A stretch of 19,891 nt of DNA, taken from contig JAJTDX010000073.1 in NCBI GenBank assembly GCA_021298235.1, positions 1-19,891 of the forward strand, given 5' to 3'. Source of the stretch: Cryomorphaceae bacterium (GTDB lineage: Bacteria > Bacteroidota > Bacteroidia > Flavobacteriales > Crocinitomicaceae). Below, piece by piece: positions 14,811 through 19,891 of the stretch; position 1 is the first letter of the stretch, and the number at the start of each line of letters is the position of its first letter. The position numbers were made by a program, and so were the translations under genes. The notes beneath the pieces are model-generated. The model saw only the letters and a program-made list of their open reading frames with translations, made no database searches and was not told the origin of the DNA.

Positions 14811-16166
14811 ATGAGTCCCGGTGACCCCTTTAGTTGTTTCGTCTTCCCTCCTCAAATATTATTGATCGGTGTTTCTCAGACGATGGCCTATGTCGTTGTT
14901 TTGTTAATATTGATTCTATTTTCAGCAATGGCATCCGGCTCTGAATCGGCGTTCTTCTCCATCAGTCCGAGCGATAAAGAAGATTTAAGAAAACAGGATT
15001 CAAGAACCTCAAAGCAGGTGCTTAAGCTCCTTGAAAATCCAAAAGAGTTGTTGGCAGTGTTGTTGATCACGAACAATTTCGTTAATGTTGGGATAGCTAT
15101 AATCTCAAGTGCTCTAATTGAAATATTCATTGGCCCATCCAACCCAAGCAACGAAACCATCCGTTTTGTTGTAGAGGTATTTGGGATCACCTTTATGATG
15201 TTATTGCTCGGCGAGGTCATACCCAAAATCTATTCCTCGCGAAATGCAGTTAAAATGGCAAAAATGATGGCTTTTCCCATCAGCACATTTAAATCGATAC
15301 CACCTGTCTCATGGTTGAAGGCCTTGCTGGTAAATGGAACCAATCTGATACAAAAAAGAGCGAAACGTCGCAAGATTAATATCACCTCAGACGATTTAGA
15401 GCAGGTATTGGCCATAACGAAAGAGGAGCATACCTCAGAAGAGGAGCATAATATTCTTAAAGGAATTGTAAAATTTGGCAATACGGAGGCTGTACAGATC
15501 ATGTGTTCAAGAGTAGACATGGTTGCCGTAAACAAGGACTTAGTTTTTGGAGAAGTACTTGAATTGATCAAAGAGAATGGTTACTCAAGAATGCCTGTTT
15601 ACAACGAGACAATAGATCAGGTGATTGGGATATTATACATAAAGGATCTTTTGCCTTTTCTATCCGAAGACAATTCGTTTGACTGGATTACTTTGATGAG
15701 AAAACCCTTCTTTATTCCGGAAAACAAAAAAATCGATGACTTACTTCGGGATTTCCAAGATAAGAAAATGCACATGGCGGTTGTTGTCGACGAATATGGC
15801 GGCGCGTGTGGAGTGGTCACCCTAGAGGACGTACTTGAAGAAATCGTAGGCGATATCACTGACGAGTACGATGAGAAAGAAATTGACTTTGAAAAACTTG
15901 ACAATAATATTTTCAGGTTCGAAGGCAGAACCACACTCGTTGATTTTTACAAATTAACAGGCGTGGACAGTAAACCTTTTGAACTAATGCGGGGAGATTC
16001 TGAGACGATTGGTGGTTTTATGGTTGAAAATGCAGGGCGGATATTGAGAAATAACGAATTTATTCTTTGTGAATCTACCAAATTGATTGTTGAATCTTCT
16101 GACAAGAGAAGAATAAAATCCATTAAAGTTATCTTAGAGGAATCCGAAACGGAAAAAGAAGAATGA
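14811..16166 (+). CDS. gldE: GldE-type membrane protein (CNNM/CorC-like, CBS domains)
   Basis: 451 residues. An N-terminal membrane domain of the DUF21/CNNM type (helices about 26-48, 80-105, 118-140, with ASGSESAFFSISPSD after the first helix) precedes a pair of CBS domains (about 225-345, with GYSRMPVYNETIDQVIGILYIKDLLPF split over the first, and VVVDEYGGACGV plus TLEDVLEEIVGDI in the second). A C-terminal CorC/HlyC transporter-associated domain follows. The family is implicated in divalent-cation handling. Placement directly between ssb and gldD is what identifies it as GldE, the gliding-motility-associated paralogue of Flavobacterium. The stop overlaps the gldD start by ATGA. How it supports gliding or secretion is not settled. 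Confidence 0.9.
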   Translation: MSPGDPFSCFVFPPQILLIGVSQTMAYVVVLLILILFSAMASGSESAFFSISPSDKEDLRKQDSRTSKQVLKLLENPKELLAVLLITNNFVNVGIAIISSALIEIFIGPSNPSNETIRFVVEVFGITFMMLLLGEVIPKIYSSRNAVKMAKMMAFPISTFKSIPPVSWLKALLVNGTNLIQKRAKRRKINITSDDLEQVLAITKEEHTSEEEHNILKGIVKFGNTEAVQIMCSRVDMVAVNKDLVFGEVLELIKENGYSRMPVYNETIDQVIGILYIKDLLPFLSEDNSFDWITLMRKPFFIPENKKIDDLLRDFQDKKMHMAVVVDEYGGACGVVTLEDVLEEIVGDITDEYDEKEIDFEKLDNNIFRFEGRTTLVDFYKLTGVDSKPFELMRGDSETIGGFMVENAGRILRNNEFILCESTKLIVESSDKRRIKSIKVILEESETEKEE

Positions 16167-16738
16167 TCAAAGCCTTAAATACAATGACATTGATTTTTTT
16201 ACTTTTCAGTTGCACTGAAGAACTTGCTATTCCAAAACCTCCAACCTTTCTCAGAACAGAATTCCCTAAACACGATTACATTCAGTATTTGAACGAAGAT
16301 TGTTCTTATCGTTTTTTACTGCCCGAAATATATCATGTCAAAAATGTTTCGGATTCTGCGGGCAATATCATCTGTCACAAAGACATTGACCTTGGTCCTT
16401 TAAATGGAATAATTCACTTTTCATATATTAACATGACAGAACCTCTTTCGAGCTACGTCAATTATGCTAACAACAAAGTAGACGATCACAAAGTCATGGC
16501 ATCAGCCATAGAGGATCTCAGAATTCTTCACCCTGAAAAACGTGTTTTCGGAACTTTTTTTGAGCTTCAGGGCAATGTAGCTACACCGTTTCATTTTTAC
16601 CTCACTGATTCCACATCGCGGTTTGTGAGCGGAGTACTCTATTTTAACTGTAGTCCTAATTATGACTCGCTGAAACCGAGTATTGATTATGTGAAAGAAG
16701 ATTTGTTAAAACTAGTTCACTCCTTTGAATGGAGATAA
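16163..16738 (+). CDS. gldD: Gliding motility lipoprotein GldD
   Basis: 191 residues. A short signal peptide ends in LIFLLFSC (C17), a lipoprotein site. The mature protein starts with IPKPPTFLRTEFPKHDY, the proline-rich opening typical of GldD, and contains CSYRFLLPEIY, a FSYINM strand, and the DDHKVMASAIEDL segment. GldD is an envelope lipoprotein required for gliding and type IX secretion in Flavobacterium; its exact role is unclear. The start overlaps gldE by four bases and its last ten bases overlap the folK start, so translation is probably coupled along the operon. A functional type IX system is also suggested by the sorting-domain protein at 9150. Confidence 0.92.
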   Translation: MIKALNTMTLIFLLFSCTEELAIPKPPTFLRTEFPKHDYIQYLNEDCSYRFLLPEIYHVKNVSDSAGNIICHKDIDLGPLNGIIHFSYINMTEPLSSYVNYANNKVDDHKVMASAIEDLRILHPEKRVFGTFFELQGNVATPFHFYLTDSTSRFVSGVLYFNCSPNYDSLKPSIDYVKEDLLKLVHSFEWR

Positions 16739-17018
16739 CAAATGAAGTTTATCTTAGCCTTGGCAGTAACCTGGGTGATCGACAACTGTATCTTGAAAAA
16801 GCAATCGAGCTTTTAACTCAAAATGGCTTCAACGTCGAGGTTATTTCGCCTGTTTACGAAACTCCTGCCATCGCAATCCACGATACCATGAACGAAAGTT
16901 TGTTCTACTACCCTTGTTAGATATAGATTCAAATCTCATTGATCCACTTTTAGGAATCCCGGTTCATCATTTTTTTGAAAATTGTCCGGACAAATCCATC
17001 CTTAAAAAAATCCAGTGA
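16729..17018 (+). pseudogene. folK: Disrupted folK (HPPK): internal deletion with frameshift
   Basis: The first ~46 codons from 16729 are a good HPPK N-terminus (EVYLSLGSNLGDR, then VISPVYETPA), after which the frame degrades and stops at 16918-16920. In the frame shifted by two, the 49 codons from about 16869 to the TGA at 17016-17018 read HRNPRYHERKFVLLPLLDID and end CPDKSILKKIQ, a good HPPK C-terminus. The two parts meet at about 16866-16869. Together they give about 95 residues where the family has about 160, so roughly 65 central codons are missing, including the DxD that binds magnesium. HPPK makes the folate precursor by pyrophosphorylating hydroxymethyl-dihydropterin; this copy cannot be active as written. 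A collapsed assembly is an alternative. Confidence 0.85.
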
Positions 17019-17072
17019 GTTTATTTACAAAAGAATAATTCAGTTTTTTTCCTTAGTGAAAAAATAAATCCG

Positions 17073-17080
17073 TAATATTG
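17073..17080 (+). promoter_or_regulatory. Possible promoter -7 element for the OmpA/TPR lipoprotein
   Basis: TAATATTG differs from TAnnTTTG by one base and lies 32 bases before the ATG at 17113. A T-run at 17044-17050 could serve as -33 region. Confidence 0.35.
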
Positions 17081-17112
17081 CCGTGCAAATTGATAAAATT
17101 TAAATCTTCGAT

Positions 17113-18813
17113 ATGAAAACTCAAAATTTGAAAGGTATAGCATTGATTGCTGCAGCGAGTTATTTGGTTTCGAGCTGTGATCTTTTAAAAGACCTTGAAT
17201 ACCGCGTTACTCCTAGTCCACTTGAAATGCATGCGGACTCTGTGAAAGTGCGGGTAGACGTTACGTTTCCTGCTAAAGGAATTCGCAAGAAAGTGACAGC
17301 AGAAGTAACTCCAATGATCGGAGATATGGCTCTGAAAACGGTTAAAATCCAAGGTGAGAAAGTAACTGACAATGGTTCGGTCATCAATTTCAAATCAGGA
17401 GGAAATTACGTTTACGAAGATATGGTTGCTTACAAGCCAGATATGGAGGTGACCGAATTGAAAGTTACAGGTAAAGTATTTAAAGGTAAGAAAGAGAAAG
17501 CTGGAGTTTTCGAAGATAAGAAAATCGCCGACGGAACGATTATCACTCCTTACCTAGTAAATAAAGATTATAAGGTTATTTTGGAGAAAGACCAATTTAC
17601 TCGCGTTACTGAACAAACGTTTGTTGCACAACTTAACTACGAGCGAGGAAAATCAGTAGTTCGTCCTGGTGAGTTGAAAGACAAAGACATTGTGGCACTG
17701 GTAGACTGGTTGAAAGCAGCACAAAGCAACCCTAAGATTGCTATTAAAGCAGTAAACATTACCGGTTACGCATCTCCAGAAGGTGAAGAAAATAAAAACA
17801 ATACGCTCTCAACAGATCGTGCAGAAGCAGCAAAGAAAGCAGCTATGGATCTTGCTAAAGGTGCAAAGAATGCAACGATGGAAACGGTTTCATTTAATTT
17901 GAATGGACGTGGAGAAGACTATGAAGGATTCAAAAAAGAACTTCAATCATCCAAAATGAATGAGGATGAGAAAAACCTAGTAATCCGTGTTCTAGAAATG
18001 CACTCTGATCCAGTGACTCGCGAAACTGAAATGCGCAACATGGGCAAAACCTTCAAATATTTGGATGAAAACATTTTCCCTAAACTTCGTCGTGCTGAGA
18101 TTTCTATCGTTTATGACCTTACTGGATACACAGATGAAGAGTTGAAAACACTTTCTACAACAAAGCCTGATTCGTTGAAAGTTGAAGAATTGCTTTTCGC
18201 TGCTACTTTGACTAACGATTTGAATACAAAACTTCAAATTTATACTGCAGCTCAGAAAAAATATGCTGACGACGCAAGAGTTCACAACAACGTTGGAGCG
18301 GTTCTTTACATGCAGAACAAAGCAAACGATGCAAAATCTCATTTTGAAAAAGCAAATGCTCTTGCAGACAACGCAATTCACAAAAACAATTTGGGTGCTT
18401 GTGCAGGTGTAGCAGGAGATCGTGCGAAAGCAAAGCAATTGTTCACTCAAGCTAAAGGTGCTGGCAATGAAGTTGGTTATAACATGGGAATCCTAATGAT
18501 CATGGCAGGCAAGTATCCTGAGGCTGTATCAAGTTTCGGTGGAGATGCTTCTTTCAACAAAGCACTTGCTGAAATCCTTAACAATGCTGTAGACAACGCA
18601 GTTAAAACTTTGGATAAATCAGCTGATAAAGAAACTGCTCAAGGATGTTACTTGAAAGCAGTTGCATCAGCTAGGCAAAACAATGTTGACGCTACTGTAA
18701 GTAATTTGAAGAATGCATTCAGCAAAGATTCTTCTTTGAAAGCAAAAGCAGCTAAAGACAGAGAGTTCCTTAAGTTCGCTGAAAATGCTACGTTCACAGG
18801 AGCAGTAAAATAA
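17113..18813 (+). CDS. Large lipoprotein with OmpA-like and TPR regions
   Basis: 566 residues. The signal peptide ends in YLVSSC (C22), so the mature protein is lipid-anchored. Residues 23-165 are beta-rich with no recognised domain. Residues 170-340 resemble an OmpA-like peptidoglycan-binding region: a strand VAQLNYERGKSVV, helix, ITGYASPEGEENKNNTLS, and then TDRAEAAKKAA. The C-terminal third (about 355-560) is alpha-helical with TPR-like repeats (KLQIYTAAQKKYADDARVHN, AVLYMQNKANDAKSHFEKA, NLGACAGVAGDRAKAKQLF). Ala/Lys-rich composition suggests high expression. It stands as a single-gene unit with its own terminator. A structural role linking outer membrane and cell wall is plausible but not shown; I do not recognise a named gene. 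Confidence 0.8.
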   Translation: MKTQNLKGIALIAAASYLVSSCDLLKDLEYRVTPSPLEMHADSVKVRVDVTFPAKGIRKKVTAEVTPMIGDMALKTVKIQGEKVTDNGSVINFKSGGNYVYEDMVAYKPDMEVTELKVTGKVFKGKKEKAGVFEDKKIADGTIITPYLVNKDYKVILEKDQFTRVTEQTFVAQLNYERGKSVVRPGELKDKDIVALVDWLKAAQSNPKIAIKAVNITGYASPEGEENKNNTLSTDRAEAAKKAAMDLAKGAKNATMETVSFNLNGRGEDYEGFKKELQSSKMNEDEKNLVIRVLEMHSDPVTRETEMRNMGKTFKYLDENIFPKLRRAEISIVYDLTGYTDEELKTLSTTKPDSLKVEELLFAATLTNDLNTKLQIYTAAQKKYADDARVHNNVGAVLYMQNKANDAKSHFEKANALADNAIHKNNLGACAGVAGDRAKAKQLFTQAKGAGNEVGYNMGILMIMAGKYPEAVSSFGGDASFNKALAEILNNAVDNAVKTLDKSADKETAQGCYLKAVASARQNNVDATVSNLKNAFSKDSSLKAKAAKDREFLKFAENATFTGAVK

Positions 18814-18832
18814 AAATAGAATTCAGAAATGA

Positions 18833-18862
18833 AAAGGCTCATCAAACGATGGGCCTTTTTTT
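18833..18862 (+). terminator. Strong terminator after the OmpA/TPR lipoprotein gene, probably bidirectional
   Basis: An 11-bp stem (18833-18843 with 18848-18858, one T-G wobble) with the loop AAAC, followed by seven T. On the minus strand the hairpin is followed by TCATTTC with four T at the stem end, and a minus-strand frame ends two bases before it (18864), so it may serve both sides. Confidence 0.88.
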
Positions 18863-18863
18863 A

Positions 18864-19380
18864 TTACCTAACCACGACATGAAAGCAAGTTTGCCACATT
18901 TCATATGTAACCCAACAACGACCAGAGCTTCTAAGCTCATAAAGCGTCTCTGCCAAAAGATCTTTCAACCAGAGAACCTCCATTCGTGACAATGGCTTAT
19001 TTGCAAAAGCTATAATGCATAGTATCTAAAAAAAAGTATTCATTAGCCTCGACCAATTCTAGTTTACCTGCCTTGAAATACTTTACTATATCTCTCCCTG
19101 ACCTCATGACCCCTCCCGGACCATTTCTATAGGACTCTCCAATATAATGAATGGCCTTGTCATTCATCCGAGAAGAATACTCTACGTGATCGAAACAAAC
19201 ACTAGGCTCAAACATTTCACGTTGAGCCTTAATCCTTTTAACAATGGATCGATAAACTTTCGGGGATCTTTCAGGATAAAGGCTCCAAAAAATAAGTGCG
19301 AGTGCACAAAAAAATCCGAACGATATGACAAGCCTCTTTATGATTCCTAAAATTTGAACTAAAAATAGAAAACTAGTCCT
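18864..19380 (-). pseudogene. Unknown membrane-anchored protein, apparently frameshifted
   Basis: Two minus-strand stretches look like parts of one gene. The first frame is open from 19380 to a TAA at 18999-18997. It encodes a membrane helix (RLVISFGFFCALALIFWSLY) and then a soluble part with EMFEPSVCFDHVEYSSRM, HYIGESYRNGPGGVMRSG and LELVEANEYFFLDTM. It has no ATG, GTG or TTG before the helix; the first ATG (19215) would lose it, and an ATT at 19353 is the best upstream candidate. The second stretch, shifted by one, runs from about 19024 to the TAA at 18866-18864 and reads MEVLWLKDLLAETLYELRSS then GRCWVTYEMW. It stops two bases before the terminator. Joined, they would give about 160 residues. 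I do not recognise the family. Confidence 0.45.
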
Positions 19381-19891
19381 TTAGAGTTTTTTCGATTTCC
19401 AGAATTTATAAAGGTATTCCTGTTCAGATTGTCCTTTGGTTGGATATAACTCAAAACTGACCTTTAACTCTATCAGATCCATCAATGTTGAATATCCGGA
19501 GCGAGAAACTATATGGTCCGCTGAAAGAATAGCGTTATCAGCCCTAATCCAGTCATCTGAATAAACCCTATTTATGTGTTCTGGCAATTCGATTTCACGC
19601 AGATTTGGAGGAAGAACGACCGTCATGTCTTTGCCATCCAAAGATTGAATTTCAGAGACCAACTGTCGTGCAAATGGTTCAGGACCACTAACGATGCAGA
19701 CCTTTCCACCTCCGCCCCTCCTCTGATCATACAGAGAAAAACGAGATTGTGGCCCGATATACTGACCCATAAGGCAATTCAAACGGCTTAATTTCCCTGC
19801 GAATTCATTTGAGGGGTTATCCAACACCCACAGCTCATTAAATCGTTGTATTAATTTGTGATGGATCCATTGGGCCGGAGATTCGTAACCA
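19381..19891 (-). CDS. Glycosyltransferase with GT28-type C-terminal domain (5' end outside the window)
   Basis: 170 codons are open from the window edge to a TAA at 19383-19381; the gene begins beyond 19891, since codons above the first internal GTG (19827) read GYESPAQWIHHKLIQ and RFNELWVLDNPSNEFAGKLS without a stop. The visible part is the C-terminal Rossmann domain of MurG-like enzymes: YIGPQSRF, VCIVSGPEPFARQLVSEI, then ADHIVSRSGYSTLMDLIEL, and PTKGQSEQEYLYKFW. The S-R-S-G-Y-S-T block and G-Q-x-E-Q-E-Y contact the UDP-sugar in this family. The protein ends only about 10 residues after EQEYL, shorter than I expect, so the 3' end may be altered. Donor and acceptor are unknown. Confidence 0.8.
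   Translation of the reverse strand, partial: GYESPAQWIHHKLIQRFNELWVLDNPSNEFAGKLSRLNCLMGQYIGPQSRFSLYDQRRGGGGKVCIVSGPEPFARQLVSEIQSLDGKDMTVVLPPNLREIELPEHINRVYSDDWIRADNAILSADHIVSRSGYSTLMDLIELKVSFELYPTKGQSEQEYLYKFWKSKKL

Noticed and set aside
14888..15934. Three minus-strand open frames of 105-113 codons within gldE
   Set aside because: Antisense shadows of a well-supported coding gene, Ser-rich and without family resemblance.
17019..17072. Terminator after folK
   Set aside because: T-rich sequence is present but I find no hairpin with a stable stem.
17992..18450. 152-codon minus-strand open frame with many Cys/Phe/Val
   Set aside because: Antisense shadow of the Ala/Lys-rich lipoprotein gene; composition mirrors the plus-strand codons.
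19147..19350. Plus-strand 67-codon open frame
   Set aside because: Antisense to the membrane-helix frame; no promoter, and a less protein-like composition.
1..19891. CRISPR array, insertion sequence, prophage or toxin-antitoxin/defence module
   Set aside because: No spaced repeats, transposase or integrase motifs, or paired small ORFs of that type were seen on either strand.

Overview
The window reads as ordinary chromosome of a Bacteroidota bacterium, most likely a gliding-lineage member in or near Flavobacteriales (order inferred, not proven). The evidence: the mutY-ssb-gldE-gldD neighbourhood, a protein with a type IX secretion C-terminal sorting domain, a DUF4296 lipoprotein beside pyrC, a DUF3127 protein, and a repeated promoter element of the Bacteroidota type (TAnnTTTG at -7). 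Genes are tightly packed and rarely show Shine-Dalgarno sequences.

Layout. 1-440: the 5' end of trigger factor (tig, minus), a terminator, and tRNA-Leu(UAG) with its promoter. 440-3541 (plus): a flavin-reductase-like protein, a DUF3127 protein with an SSB-like tail, and an ABC-F ATPase. 3542-5538 (minus): a membrane glycosyltransferase GT2 and a flippase-like membrane protein, translationally coupled. 5548-6714 (plus): ruvC and a small polytopic membrane protein. 6671-9077 (minus): a three-gene operon of polyprenol-phosphate-mannose-synthase-like GT2, dihydroorotase and DUF4296 lipoprotein, each overlapping the next. 9150-10553 (plus): a secreted choice-of-anchor B protein with a T9SS sorting domain. 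10543-13139 (minus): recX, RNase G carrying an in-frame stop, a 30-residue ribosomal-type basic protein, and an HU-family protein. 13242-17018 (plus): mutY, ssb, gldE, gldD and a broken folK. 17113-18813 (plus): a large OmpA-like/TPR lipoprotein. 18864-19891 (minus): a frameshifted membrane-anchored gene and the 3' part of a GT28-type glycosyltransferase that runs off the window.

Themes. DNA maintenance genes (ruvC, recX, mutY, ssb, HU, DUF3127) and envelope/glycan genes (three glycosyltransferases, a flippase-like protein, gldE/gldD, lipoproteins) dominate. I saw no mobile element, CRISPR array, phage gene or defence island. I did not find a new multi-gene system. The most notable observations are three disrupted genes in 8 kb (rng, folK and the 19-kb membrane gene), an SSB-type C-terminal tip on the DUF3127 protein, a Gln in place of a metal-ligand His in dihydroorotase, and interleaved divergent promoters between HU and mutY. 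The three disruptions could reflect real decay or sequence/assembly error; the sequence alone cannot separate these.
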